This document shows positions 25,501 to 40,500 of a DNA stretch of 64,000 bases, piece by piece; the first letter of the stretch is position 1, and every line of letters starts with the position of its first letter. The DNA lies in assembly GCA_026874595.1 (NCBI GenBank), contig CM049307.1, positions 35,818,862 to 35,882,861 of the forward strand. The letters are read 5' to 3'. The translations under genes and the position numbers were made by a program. The notes below the pieces were generated by a model. The model was not told where the DNA came from. It made no database searches and saw only the letters and a list, made by a program, of their open reading frames with translations. This stretch comes from Sipunculus nudus. Taxonomy: Eukaryota; Annelida; Sipuncula; Golfingiida; Sipunculidae.

Positions 25501-28500
25501 AAACAAGGATGATGTTGTCTTAGTGTGTGTATATGAGCATGAGAATGTGTATGAGTGTACAGGTATACCTGTTCCACTGGGTGTTCCTGTCTGTGAGAAT
25601 TGAGTACTTGACTAAAGAAGGGTGATGTGAAAGTTGCCATTGGTGATGAGGAGGTGGGAGACAGACTTCCTATGCTGCCTCTCTGAATCCCACTAGACGG
25701 AATCGTAACTGGTACAGAACTAGTGCCTAGGTAACCTGCAAAACACAGTGGCAAAAACTGATACAGAACTAGTACCTAGGTAATCTGCAAAACACAGTGG
25801 CAAAAACAGTACAGAACAAGTGCCGAGGTAACCTACAAAATAATCTGAGCAAGATACAAACACAGTAATAGGAATTCATATATATTATATGACTAGAATT
25901 ACCTTCAGGGCAATTAGAGGTATTTTTGGTCTTATCTTAAGTCCGGACTGATGTTCATATAGTATCAGAAGATTACACTAATATAATACAAATATCTCAA
26001 ATACAATCTATATTTTGATAAACAAAGCCTACAGGCCTAATGCAAACCTGTGCAATGGGATATACATCAGGTATAATGCTTCCATGCTGGACTATTACTT
26101 TTCAAGTGCATGTGTGACATGTACATGTACAATGCACTGAACATTTTGAACCCAAGCACATGCACCAAACATCACTGCTGATAAACTGGCATGGGTTCAC
26201 ACGACACAAAAATGATTGTGGGTGGCACCAGCATTCCTGTGTATGAGAAAGCCATCAAAGATGTATGGACATGCAAAATTTCAGCCAGAAACCAATCTTC
26301 AGTTATGTGCACAGATGCATATAACAATTATGGGTGGCACCACAAGTCTTGTATACAACAAAACTATCCAAGATGTATCAACATGTATAATTTCAGGCTG
26401 ATATGTCAAATCACTCCTGAGGAATAAGCAGGAGCATATATTACAAAAATTATTGTAGGTGGCCCCACTTGTCTTGCATACGACAAAGCTATCAGAGATG
26501 TATTCATATGCCCATTTTAAAGCTTAAATATCAAATCCATCCTGAAAAATAAAAAGGGACATTGTTACGAAGATAATTTTTTTCAGGGGAAAATTCTGGG
26601 CCAATCTGGGATTCGAACCCATAACCGTGGCGCACAAGTCGGGCGTACCAACCCCTTCGCTAGAAAAGCAAGCTTCACTAGCGAGACAGTTCTGTCCGCT
26701 TTTATGTTACCCCGTAAAAACACCCCTTCTTAAGAGCGTTCTGCTATCAGAACAAGACTAACTAGAATACGGGTAGTCGACAAGCGACTACGTGTATCCG
26801 CCAAAATCAGAGTAGGACAGGTTAAGCCAGGCATGGATTGAGTGGCAAGGGGAAATAGAGTTACATGTGTTACATATTAGCATGGATGTCTACCACGTAA
26901 ACATAATTGTAGGTGGCGCCACCTGTTATTTGAACAAGAAACTATCTAAGATGTATACACATGCAAAATTTCAGGTTGAAAAGTCAAACCACTGCAAAGA
27001 TACGAGTGATTTTAACCCACAGCAGACAAACAGATGGACACTGCAAAAATGGCTGCAGGTAGCGCCACCATTTTTGTGTGTGTTATAAAGCTATCCAAGG
27101 GCTACATTTGTGTAAAAAGTTTTTTCCAGATGGCTAAAATGAGTCCGGAGATAAAAGCATTAATGTCTGCAGAGTGAACGTGAATGTAGGTGGCGCCACC
27201 TGTCATAAAATCAAGAAAGCTATGCGGGATTTATAGGCATGCCAAATTTCAGGTAATTTGGTCAAACCACTGCAGAGATATGAGTGATTATAACCCAAGG
27301 AAGACAAACAGATGGACACTGTGCAAAAATGGCTGCAGGTGGCACCACCATTTTTGTGTATGTTATAAAGCTATCCAAGAGCTACATTTGTGTAACATTT
27401 TTTTCCTGATTGGTCGAAAGATTCCAGAGATATAAGCACTGATGACTACAGCGGGAACGTGAATGTAGGTGGCGCCACCTGTCATAAAATCAAGAAAGCT
27501 ATGCGGGATTTATACGCATGCCAAGTTTCAGGTAATTTGGTCAAACCACTGCAGAGATATGAGTGATTTTAACCCAAGGCAGAGAAACAGATGGACGCTG
27601 TGCAAAAATGGCTGCAGGTGGCGCCACCATTTTTTTGTATGTTATAAAGCTATCCAAGGGCTACATTTGTGTAAAATTTTTTTCCTGATTGGTCAAACGG
27701 TTCCCCGAGATATGAGCTTGGATGTCTGCAGCGTGAACGTGAATGTAGGTGGCGCCACCTGTCATAAAATCAAGAAAGCTGTCTAGGATGTATATGCATG
27801 CCGAATTTCAGGTGAATTAGTCAAACCACTGCAGAGATATGAGTGATTTTAACCCAAGGCAGATGAACAGATGGACGCTGTGCAAAAATGGCTGCAGGTG
27901 GCACCACCATTTTTGTGTATGTTATAAAGCTATCCAAGAGCTACATTTGTGTAAAATTTTTTTCCTGATTGGTCGAAAGATTCCAGAGATATAAGCATTG
28001 ATGTCTACAGCATGAAGGTGAATGTAGGTGGCGCCACCTGTCATAAAATCAAGAAAGCTATGGGGGATTTATACGCATGCCGAATTTCAGGTAATTTGGT
28101 CAAACCACTGCAGAGATAGGAGTGATTTTAACCCAAGGCAGACAAACAGATGGAAGCTGTGTAATTTGTGTAAGTTTGGGAAAAATCCGTCCAGTAGTCT
28201 CAGAGGAGTTCTCCAGAAACGAATGCAGATATATTGTCAGGCTGATATATTAAATCCTTTCTGGGAAATAAGCAAAGACATACACTGTGAAAAATTAGTG
28301 TAGGAGGTGAACCCAGTCTTGTGTACAAGAGAGTCATCAAAGATGCATGGACAAGTCAAAATATCAGGCCAATACATCAAACTTCTCTCGAGTTAGGTGC
28401 ACTGGGCTGACCAAGCTTAAATGAGAAGGGCAGTTCCCTTGAGTGGACCAGAACAAATTGCTAGCTTAGCTACTGCACTGAGTGAGCTCTTGTCCTGCAC

Positions 28501-31500
28501 CTAGCTGCATTGAGTTAACTCATGAACTGTACTGGCTGCATTGAGTGAACTCTTGACCTGTTTCATAATTTGAAATAGTTGGCAGTCTGCCAAGCTATTT
28601 ATAGATCAAGACACAATCTTGGCCTGTTGGTGAATCTGTTTACACATACTGGAAGACTTTGGCTACAATGCTTTTTTTTCAAGCTGATATTTCCATAAGA
28701 TTTCTTATCAAAATTCTGCCAACAATCATTTAAGTATCTTGAAAAAAAGGCCTCCTGAGAATCATTTTTGTGCAATGTTACAGAAGTTGAAACAACCCTT
28801 TTGCAGAAGAAGACTATTGCAGTCCCAAGTTTGAAATAGGCTTGCTAATGGGCACAAGACCAACTTCAGGTTTCTATGACTCTACCTAAAATAAACAAAT
28901 CTTATCTATTCTTATAGAATTAAAAGAACCCTACCCCAGGATAATCCTTCAGAATAAATAAACATTCATCTTCACAGTTTCATCATTAAACATTTTTAAG
29001 CTGACAGGGGCTAAAATTATAAGGTTTTTGTCTGTAAAAAATAGAGCAATGTAGGTGCGCCACAAAACTGCAATTTCAAAATATGAGAAATTTGACCAGC
29101 ATTTTCACAAAACTTGATCATGCTAGCTCCCGTCGTTTCTGAGATTATGTCAGTATGCTTTTTTTGCAAAATTTCGAAGTTCAAATTCCTGTAATATGGC
29201 CAAAATTCAGTCAACCCAAACCATTTGAACAAACTTGAGAGAGTTCATCTCTGGGATCTTTTCTGTGAAATATTGAACAATTTGGCTCAATGATTTCGGA
29301 GAAGATTTTTCAAAGGGTTTTAAGCTTTTATCCTGTAAAATTTAAGTTGATGCAGGTGGCACCACAAAAGCTCAGTTCCACAACATTTGACATGTGACTG
29401 ATTCTTGCTTAAAATTTGGTAATGCTAGCTTCTGCTGTTCCTGAGAAATAATGGGTTAATGTTCTGATGACTAATGATCCCTGTACAAAAAGGTTGATGC
29501 AGGTGGCGCCACTAATACCTCGATTTCTTTTTTAGCTTCTGCTATTCCTGAGAAATTATGGGTTAATGTACTGATGACCAATGACCCCTGCACCAAAAGG
29601 GCCAATGCAGGTGGCCCCACCAATAACTCAAATTGCTATTATGGCCAAATAACAAAGTTCAGCTGCCCATAACTCATCCAAAAATCACTGACCACAAACC
29701 ATTTGAACAAACTTGAGAAAGATTGTTTATGGGATTTTTAATGTAAATTAATAATGTAAATAATTAAACAATTTGGATGGATTGTTTTGGAAAAGATTTT
29801 TAAAGGTTTTTAGCTTTTTCCCTGTAAAATCTAAGTCAATGCAGATAGCCAAAAAAAAAGCTCAATCAGATAGAGTTTGACATGTGGACGATTCTTCCAT
29901 GAAATTAAGCGCTGCTAGCTCTGATGGTTTTTGAGATAGCATAGGTTAACGCAAGGAAGACAGCTGACGGCCCTGGGCCATCACATAAGCTCACTGGTTT
30001 GCTCAAAATAATTTCCACTTCAGTCGATGGATAAATATATATATGCTAGTTCACAATGCATGAGGAAGTCTAATGGACAGCATCATATGCAAGCAAATAA
30101 ACCTAACATTTACTATTTGCTGACCAACAAATGTTAAACTTACCTGCGTTATAAGTAAGCCCTGCTGATATAGAGCTGCTAACAGAATTGGTATCATCAT
30201 TATCCTTGGCAAGGTCTTTATCTATGGATGACAAGCTCAATTCCCCTAAGTCAAGGTCTTCTTCTAGAGCATTACCTGTAATACCAAATCATCAAGATTA
30301 ATCACACCAGCAAATAATACTTGGCAATTATCAGAAGCAATCCTCTCTGTCTATTTGCAAGTCCACAAATTACAGCAGAAAATATAGCTATCTAGCAAAA
30401 CATTAACAGGCATTGTCAGCAAACATGAAGGGAATGATTAATATCAATATCACAACATGAATATGTCATGTTTTCCATAATCCATGGTGCATTTTATAAT
30501 GTAATCCATATAACACACAACTCCCAGTATAAGTTAACTTGTGGAGAAATCACCTTACTGTGAAAAGGCATTATTAACCTGGTTGTACACATTATTCCAC
30601 ATACTTTGGCTGTTATATCATGAATAACAAGCAACGAATTCACTGGATTCAAAGGGGCATGAGGAACTTAGGGTGTCCTGATGCTAACATGTAATCCCAC
30701 CAAATACTCGCTATTATTTACTCTCTGTTACCCTTATCATAGCAGCGATACATACCTATGACTGACTCTACGGTATCCCCTGGGGGGTAGAAGGAGGGTG
30801 CATGGGGCGACATAGTGGATGATACAGTTGACGAGGGGGTAGTTGGGGTGGACCCCAGGGCTGTTGTGAGATTTGAAGACAAGGCATTAGAAATGCTTAA
30901 GTTATGTAGAAGCAACAAATTCTGTTTTCTCTTGCTCTTCTCTGTACAGTCCAGAGTTGGATCATTATCTATAGCTTGCAGATGTATCCGTAGCTTGGCC
31001 TGGAGATACATATAAAGGGAAATTTGTCAAATACCTCACAATAAAATAACAAGATATCACATGTGCCTTGCAAAATTAATACTGCCACATAACGAGAAAG
31101 CATTTGTATTAGTAACAACAAGATCACAAAATATCACAGTGCCTTGTTTATTTATATATTACTAACATAAAATATAATTATTATAACAGAGTATCAGCAG
31201 TATGATGATTTATCATATAAGGCTGCATCTCAGCAATATAATATCAGTGTGGGATCATACCAATACTGTGTCAATTTGATCAGAGAGTATTTAAAGAAAA
31301 TAACATTACGTCTAAATTGTAAGTTAAATATCAACACATAACATGACACATTCACAGAAGAGTGTGGAAAAAAATATCCGCTACTGACCTGGGGGTCATC
31401 CCGTTCTGATCCTGGGGCTTTCCAGCAGCCCCCATCAGAAAATGTAGATGTACTAAGAGACCGTCCTTTACCTATTGGTTCAGGTATACCTGGGGAGGAA

Positions 31501-34500
31501 TTACTGAGTTTCCTATTGCTGTTCGTCAGGCTGCTTGAACCCTATATAAACAACACAGAGAATTTTGATTAAAGTCATTTCAACTTTCATTAGCAGGCTA
31601 CAATTTGAAGGCTACATGAATAGGTCATAAATAGTGTCACTGAAAATGTTGTCTTTCAGCAGTGTGTTCTGTACTAAACTATAAAAGTCACAGTGTATTA
31701 ATATTATTGTACTGCCTGATTATATGCATATGAACAAATCACTGGGGGGGGGGGGGATACAGTGAAGTTAATCTGTAAGTTAACCAACCCTGATTCAGTG
31801 ACTATAGACCAACTAACAAATTGACTTCTGTGAGCTACTTACCTATTTAATTGCCTCAGTATGACATTAAAACCCTGTTAAATAATTTATCAGTCAATTC
31901 AAATATGCTGCAGACTTAGTCCTACTCAATGGGGACATCAATATGGTAGTATGCACCAGTGACCATTTTGATGTACATAAACTGTAGTTTTATATAATTT
32001 TACTTATCCATGTGTTATTTTTTTTAAACATTATAACTTTTTTTTTCAAAACTAACAGAAAATTCAAGTTCATCTCAATTTCTTCTCCCTTATGTAAAAT
32101 CACAAATGTACAAATGCAACATTTTCAGTTTCTGCTGCTTGCTTCATAAGTTGCCTTTCATCTATTTAGTCATACATATATATCTAAATTACTGTATTTT
32201 GTAAAGAACGGTGGTACCTGTCTGAAAGACGACCTATCTAATAAGACCACCTGTCTATTAAGACCACCCTGGATTTAATTGAAAACATTCATTTTGGTTA
32301 GAACTGATCTGTCTAATAAGACCTGTAAACACATACCACTTTTGGCCAATCCTGTGGGTGGTCTCAAATACAGGTTTTACTTTACCTGATCATAATGCTT
32401 TCTGATTACCCTCCATAAGCACCCCAGAATCAGTAAAGTTTGGTTACACTTACATTGGTTCTTGGACTTGTTTGTGGCCTATTATTTTCTTCTATCTTGT
32501 CTACTTTGATGTCTAGGACATCTCTTTGGTTGTACATGCTGTCACCATCCCCGCTGGTCACAGGCAATATATTTGTCACAAAAGCAGCCAGAGAATTATC
32601 ATTTAGTGGAAGATCCCGCTGCGTCGTCATTTCCTCTGTAATAAAACACAAATTTAAGTAAGCAGGCAAAAATATTAAGAAGCAAAATATTAAATATCAA
32701 TTGTTTAAATTAAGATGCTGTAAAGTGTTATTTTTTTCTGGTATAACTAAATCAAAGGTGAAAATACTTTATAGTCCACTCTAGTATCCGTTTACAGCAT
32801 GTTTTACCAGGGTATTTTTTTATAAATGTGTGACAATATAAAATATTCTAGCTGAAAGGTTTCAAGAGCTATTCCATCAACTGCCAGAGTGAAAAAAATA
32901 ATGTCTTATGTTGAACTGAATTCGTAGGAGACAATAATTCAAAATATGACATAACAGTTAACAATATTTGCAACATGTTCATTACCAGTGAACTGATAAA
33001 TAAACAAGCCATTCTAGCTGGTGAGGTCAGACAAAATACATCATAAGCGCCAGGGCTATGTAACATACAATTGTTTTATAAAACAGGTCTCGGGAACCAC
33101 AGACATGGATGAATTTTCAATGGATGAATGTAATGTCAAGCTATACCAGAAAGGCACCATCCTTGATCCATCAACATAAACAACGCAACAGAATTGCAAA
33201 GTAAATACTTTTTACTTGATATATTATCACTAAACTGGTGGAAAATCTGCACTGATGTGTAAGGACAAAAGTTATTTGTACAGAATATTGCTGAAAGTTA
33301 TCCAATAAAACATGCAGACAAGGGCCCTGGGATGGAGCTATATTACCCAAAGAGCCTATCCAAAGTAAATGTGTGAAAAAACATTTTTCCCCTTTGACAA
33401 TTTCTTGTATGAAAAGATACAACTGTCCGCTTATTTGGTGGTGTATCTAACAGTTCTGACTATACTGTGTGAAGTGTGAAAGCCCTACAGACAGATGAAC
33501 AAAGCTAGACACTTCAGCCAAACACAGTTTAAACTTGTTAAATATTGACCACAATACAGTATAACAACTTACGCTCTACGTGGGCAAAAGCACAAAACGG
33601 TCCTCTAGGGCAGTAGCCAGTCTGTACCATATCATTACACTTGGATGATTTATAAATCTGAAAGAATGAAGCATAGGTCAAACTCACATACACCCTGAGG
33701 TCACACTTGTACTCTGGTCAAATAGGCACCTTATAAATCTAGTTCATGATTAAGCTGCTGTTAAATTTTTCACCCAATATCATACCAATCTGATACATTT
33801 AGGAATAAAATATTATACAGTAAAATATCACAGTAGAATCAAAATCCCTGGAATTATATGCTTATATATTCTCAAATCGAAAATGGTGATTATTTCACTG
33901 ATTTTCAGCATGTTTACTGAATAAAATATTGCTCTAGGCAAGTTTTAACCAATATTTAAATACACACAAACACATTATTACTCCAGAAAATAATGGGTGG
34001 GTCGTAACAATATACTAATATACTAGACATTTCTTGGCACCACAGGTGCCATAGTATCCCCAGACAATTAATCCCCCCCCCCTTTAAGAATAGGCCCCCT
34101 ATCTTCAGCACCAATTAATATCAGACCACACTCATAGAAAAGGTCACTCTCATAGAAAAGGTCATGACCCCAATTTCAATATACATCATCCCTTAACCCA
34201 TGTATATGTATATGCATAATATGAAAGAAATCTGTCCATTAATTGTTTTACTTATAATGTCAAGTGGCAATGATGGGGTATTAAATGGCACAAAAACAAG
34301 TAAAAGAATAACAGGTGGCGCTATCAGTTTCCGGTACATGACAACACTATCCAAGATTTTCGGTCAAGTAAATTTTTGGACCAATCAATGCATCCCATAT
34401 TGAGATATTAATGATTTTGTGTGATTTTCACCATATATGGCAATATTCAAGGTCAAGGCCCCAATTTAAAAAAACATCCCATAACCCATATCTATGTATA

Positions 34501-37500
34501 TGCATAACATGAAAGAAATCTGTTCTTTAGTTTTTGGCTTATAATGCTCACAGTACTGTCAAGTTGCAATGATAGGGTATTAAACGGCACGAAAACAAGT
34601 AAAAGAATAACAGGTGGCGCCACCTGTTTCCAGTACATGACATTACTATCTAAGATCTTCAGTCAAGTTGATTTTTGGACCAATCCATGCATCCCTTATT
34701 GAGAAATTAATGATTTTGTGTGATTTTTACCATATATGGCATTATTCAAGGTCAAGGCCACTCTCATAGAAAAGGTCATGACCCCAATTTAAATAAACAT
34801 CATCCCATAACCCATATCTATGTATATGCATAATATAAAAGAAATCTGTCCATTAGTTTTTGACTTACAATGCTCACAGTACTGTCAAGGAGCAATTTTT
34901 GGGGTATTGAAGGGCATGAAAACAAGTAAAGAATAATAGTTGGTGCCACCAGTTTCTGGTACATGACAGCCCTATCCATGATCTTCCATCAACTTGATTT
35001 TGGGATCAATCCATGCAAGATTTCTTGAGATATTTAAGAATTTGTGTGATTTTCAACAAAATTGGACCTATTCAAGGTCAAGGACACCCTCCTAGTCAAG
35101 GTCATGACCTCATTTTAAATAGGTGTCGTCCTCTCACCCATATCTATACATATACCAAGTTTGGTAAAGATCTGTGAAATATTTTTTGAGTTATCGCGCC
35201 AACAAGATTTATATGAGGCGGCGGCGGCAGGACCGGTATGAAAACATAGTATCCCCCTGACTTTGTCTGGGGATACAATAAGTTCCATAACAGCTTATTT
35301 GAGCTACTGGTCCAACACAACAGAAAATTTAAAGTAAAATATATTTTATCTTTAAATAAATTTTATTTTTGGGTTTATGATAAATTAAAATGTATAACAA
35401 TGCTAACCTCTGGATGAAATTGCTGTTCTGTTCTAGTGTGACAATATGGACAGTTGTCACCGCTGTCACACTGTGCTGAGTCTCCCCACTCATCGCCATG
35501 TTTAACATTAGGACAAGGTGTAGACCTGCCAACATGAAAAATGCAACATATAATGCACATCCTGGACTTCCATGATGTACGTTGACAATATGCTTTACAC
35601 TTACAGTTTGAAACCTCTGTTTTTGACAACTGTTTCATTAGCAAGTTCCAGCATCCATAATCTAACAGTATCCTAGAAATGTTACAGCAAACAAGCTTAC
35701 TCTCCGATAGCTGTAAGTTCATTCAGGACGTATAATGCATTTTACTTCCTATTGACCAAACACATAGTTGGGTACAAAACAGTAAGCACAAAAAGGCAGG
35801 GTCAAAATTTTCTAATCTTAAAAGAGCTCTTTGAATCAGCAGTTTACTTTGGAACTGTCATTTTATTTAAATTAATACAATTTATACTATAATATATATC
35901 TCAACCTTAGGCTGTGTATGTAACATGCATAAACAACCTTCAGGTATCCAATTAATTTCCTAACTACACAAAAACACTGATCCAGTGCCTTGTGCTTTCA
36001 CAACACATGCATGTGACATGTTAAATCTGAAGTAACTGCTGGTGCCGTTCAGCCTACCTTGAAGAAATCACCCTAGATTTGTCACAGCTGTAGTTAAATA
36101 GACCTAACAGTCTATATTTTCACTTTAAGTGGACCACCATAGCTTATTTGATCAGGACACTACCACTGCAGGAACATGTGTGCCCAAATGGCATATTGCA
36201 GCAGAGAACCCAAGTAATGCCAATTACCTGAGAATCCCCATTAAAATTGGTACAAAGACCAAAATGTACCAGGCAAGGTCTCTATTATTGCCAGGCCATT
36301 ACTGAGTTAATGAGGGTTAAATGTATAAAAGTACATCCTTCAAACAAATGTAAGATAAAATAAAGAATACAAGGTTAAAAACAGATTTCTAATGTGAATA
36401 CTTTTCATCCCAGGTAGATTGTAAATGATATGCCTCACATGCATTTACTTGTTTTGAGCTGAAATCACTTGTTCTGAATTTTTTAATTCATTGCACAGTT
36501 GCTAGTAACAAGGGACCTATGGGTCACGACGCTCAGCTGTTATATATGATAAAAAAATATTATTTAGAAATGAGGCACATGCTGGTTTTGTGTGGTAATA
36601 AATATAAGCTGTATTATGAGTTGTTGTTGTTTAGCTTATGTATGATTTTGATAGTACCTTTGGAGACAGGGAAGAGGATTGATTTCATTTGTTTTATTAA
36701 CAAATGGAGTACTATTGTCACACAGATTTTGACTTGGCCATATAACTTATTTAAGCAGAACATATAAGAGTTTAACTATTTATTTAAAAAAATTACAAAT
36801 ATTGTCCCAAATATAATTTTTATAAAAAATAATAAGAGAATCATATGATTTTTTTTAATGAAATATAACTGATATGATTATTAAAGTAATATTAAAGAAT
36901 ATATTCATGAATGCATTCATGAATACATTTTGAAAGTATTTGCACGAGTATTCATATACTTTCATTTTTACCTAAATTCCTATTCTTTATGCAAGAAATT
37001 TTATAATGGAGTACATAATCATATTCGTATTTAAATACAATTACAAAGTATTTGCACCATTTCTGGTATTTATTCAGTTTCACCAACCAATGATTTTGAG
37101 AATCCAGAATATACAAAATTCACACATTTAAATAATGATCAGAAGTACCTGGTTTTATGGCTTTTATTTATATTAAAAAATAACTGTAAAAAATTCATTT
37201 TGGACTAATTTCACATCAATGTACACACTAGACACAGTAGGAATCTAGATTAATATTATCAACTGCATCTTTGTCTATCATTAATTTCCTTCATATGATC
37301 CCTAATGATTAATAATGAATAATATGATTTACTTCTTTATCATTAAAATTGAACTGAAAAATGCCATAGGTGACTGCATGGTGTTATTTGGAATATGTGA
37401 CATTTTACCCATCGATACAAGATTCTTATATCATCAGTAACTGCAAGTTAATTTCCTGTTATTATAAACTAACAAATTCCTTTTCTATTTTTCTTTAATT

Positions 37501-40500
37501 TAATATTAAAAACCAATAAAAATTTATTAATTTATTGTTTATTGTTATGTTGTTGGTTAAAACTACTAGATGAGTTGGGTTGGACACCTGGATCAACTGT
37601 GGCTGGCCATAAGCTGCCTGGATGCCTCGCCTCAAGCGTGCATAATTTGATGAAAGGTCAACAAGGTCAACATACAGGTGACTCAAGAGGGGCTGGAGAG
37701 AGCCAAAGTCTGACAGGGTCTCATAAAAAACATTAATAAAAGCTACAATTTTTGGCCAATTTCTTTCAGCTTTTTACACTAAAAAGCTGAAATCCTAATG
37801 TGTGCATGATATGAAAATTATATCAACAGTGCTCACAGGACACAAACGTGCCATGGTCACGGTTGGGCAAAATTTAAGGTACTAATTTTATATTTATACT
37901 AATAACTTATAAAATTTGAAAAATTCAGAACTAATTTTGGGTATTCAATTGAATCTTGATTAAAAAATGTTACATCCCTGACAAAAAAATCTCTAGCTTC
38001 AGCAATGCCCTTGTTAAGGGAGTAAATATATTTCTTGATTTTTTACAAAGTGCATTATGTTTGGGCCCATAACTTAAAACAATTACGCAATACTGACATC
38101 ATTCTGGCATGTGCATAGAGAATGAAAAATATGTATATTATTTATGATTAAAGTCAGATCAGTGGTTTTGATATTAGGCAGTCTTGAAGTGTAACAATGG
38201 GTTTTTAATGGAAAATGAAGTTTTTCATTAATATCTCGAAGGTATTAAGTCCTAGTGACCAAATTCTTGGCATGGTAGGGGATTTTGGAGACATCTAACT
38301 GTATGCCGAATTTAAGGAACTAAGAGCTGAAGCTGGGGAGCTGAGCTCTTGCAAACTGCATAACACTAGCTTAATGTAAACAATATGTTACATGGTGCTT
38401 GAAAACTTATTAAAATCTACAGTTTTTGATCAACTGGTTTCAAATTTTTGGTGTTAACAGTTGAAATGCTAACAAAAACATGCTGTGAAAATTAAATCCA
38501 CAGTACTTACAGGAAAAAAACGTGCCATGGTCAAAGTTGGGCTAAATTTAAGGTACCAATTTTTTATTTTTATTAATATTTTAGAAAATTTAAAAGATTT
38601 TCATCTAATTTTGGGTATACAATTTAATTTTGATTAATTAAAGTTATATTACTGGAAAAAAGGTCAATAGCTTTAACATTTTTTGTGTTAAGTGATCAAA
38701 TATCTTTCCTGATTTTTTACAAAATGCATTATGTTTGGGCCCATAACTTTTTTAAATTAAATAATACAGACATAATTTCTTGCATGTACATAGGAACTAT
38801 ATAGAGGAATATTTATGGTAAATATGTGGAAAAACAGATGAGTGGTTTTGATATTAGGCAGTCCTGAAGTGTGAAAATAGGTTTTTAATAAAAAATTGAG
38901 GTTTTTCCTTTATTTCTCAAAGGAACGAAGTTGCAAAGACCCAGTTTTCGGCTTGGTAGGAGATCTTGGGGACATCTAACATTATGCCGAATTTTGGATT
39001 CCTAGGTCTTACGGTTTCAAAACGTGCCACATCTACGGACGGACGGACGGACGGACGGACGGACGGACGGACGGACAGACGGACGGACGACGGACAATGG
39101 ACCACGACTATAGCTCAGATGACTTATAGTCAGCTGAGCTAAAAATGTGTTCATTTTTACAAACCAGATGTGCAAAAGAGAGATGATCCTGCTGGTATAT
39201 ATGAATCATTTATGCTTATATCTTTTTAAATATCTTGTGCATTGATAAATATACTGAGACATGCAGACATACACAGACATAGGTGAAATCACAACACAAA
39301 CATCAGTGTTGCTCCTAGAGTGCGGCATTGCGGCAATGCCGCAATATTTTTGGCCATGTCCCTTTGTTTCTGGGCTAGCGCGCCCATGTGGACGCACTAT
39401 TTTCCACATGCGTCCCCTAAAAGTTTAAATAATGCAACCCTTAAACAAACTTAGTTATATGAAAGATTTGTGGGAATCCTCCGGTAGGAATCTCTGATAA
39501 AACCATATATGCGGGATTACATGATACAAATACTGTGACACTGTTTGAATGGTAACACGATCAATGTCAAGAATGCATGGCCTCAGGGTTGGTCCATACA
39601 CATGAAGGGGTTGCACATATACTGAAGAGATCAATGTTCTTGTGGTCGGAATAAAGTGGCAAGCGAGCGTCCAGTGCTCGACCGGATGTTGTTTAGCCTA
39701 CATAATCTCACATTAAGATGCATTTTAATCATTTATAAACTCATATGAAAAAAATAGATATTTATTTATTAAAAGGAGTTTTGAAAGTGAGCCCACGGCC
39801 GAAATGATCAATCTTTACAACATTTCCCCTATAAGATAATCTGTGAAGCACGAAACACGCCTCCCCGGCATTTCGAAATGTTCTGATTTCAAAATGTCAA
39901 GCAGTTCTCAACAGCGTATACAGTTAAGAATAACACCAGGTTGATCATATAAATTACATTATAATGCCTCAGATGATGTGATTACGATTGCTCAGACGAT
40001 TATTTCACTGAAAGCAACTCAGTTCAGGTCTCCCACAATCTCAAACTACCGGTCTATGCCTGTCGTGACTTCCTTTCACGGCAGACAAGCCAATCAACGG
40101 CCGCTCTTTTTTCTATATTTGCATATTTCTATTCTGGACTGAAAGTTTAATTTGATTCATAGGCATAAGATTATGATTTGAATAGGAACTTCCTCGTAAT
40201 TTTTCAAGCCTCATGGACACATGATCTCTCTGTTCCCCAGTATATATAAAGAAGCCCAAGCCTGGGAATTTACTTCAGCGAAAGTGCTATGTTTCTCCTG
40301 ACTGAATGACTTCACTATCGTCGTTTAATTGGTATGAAAATGTCATAACTTAGAAAAACCCAGCAATTTTGTTGTTGGTTGTTTTACATTTTCTCTGACC
40401 AATAATATGGACATTTAATCGTTTGTTACTGGTTGAACAAGTAGTTTAAGCTGCTGTCGCGCCGGCAGCATATTTTCCTGGTTAAGCTGACATCGTTTCC

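Larger units (their letters stand above)
26175..30008 (+). repeat. Family D old minisatellite-like element, interrupted by SINE and family B copy 1
   Basis: Diverged monomers around a 'GGTGGCACCACC' word followed by AAAGCTATC.AGATGTAT..ACATGC and, further right, GCCAAAAATCACTGA / TTTGAACAAACTTGAGA units. Parallel sequence occurs at 56172-58405, including a short tandem of CTGCACTGAGTGAACTCTTG (28470-28560). Bases 26571-28225 are a younger insertion. It lies in a UNK intron (25736-30143). Confidence 0.6.

Noticed and set aside
26575-26755. A functional tRNA gene on the minus strand
   Set aside because: The A and B boxes are good, but a full cloverleaf with acceptor stem does not form and it is embedded in repeat sequence, so it was called a SINE fragment.
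27469-27786. Open frame of 105 codons through the family B minisatellite, with similar frames at 26867-27088, 27190-27435, 28028-28303, 55279-56208, 59337-59543 and 60449-60697
   Set aside because: The frames follow the repeat unit, vary in frame and end point, also occur on the opposite strand (59872-60364 minus), and are not preserved between copies as protein. They are by-products of the repeat.
26761-28225. Regular repeats suggesting a CRISPR-like array
   Set aside because: Units are ~280 bp, tandem without unique spacers, in an intron of an animal gene.
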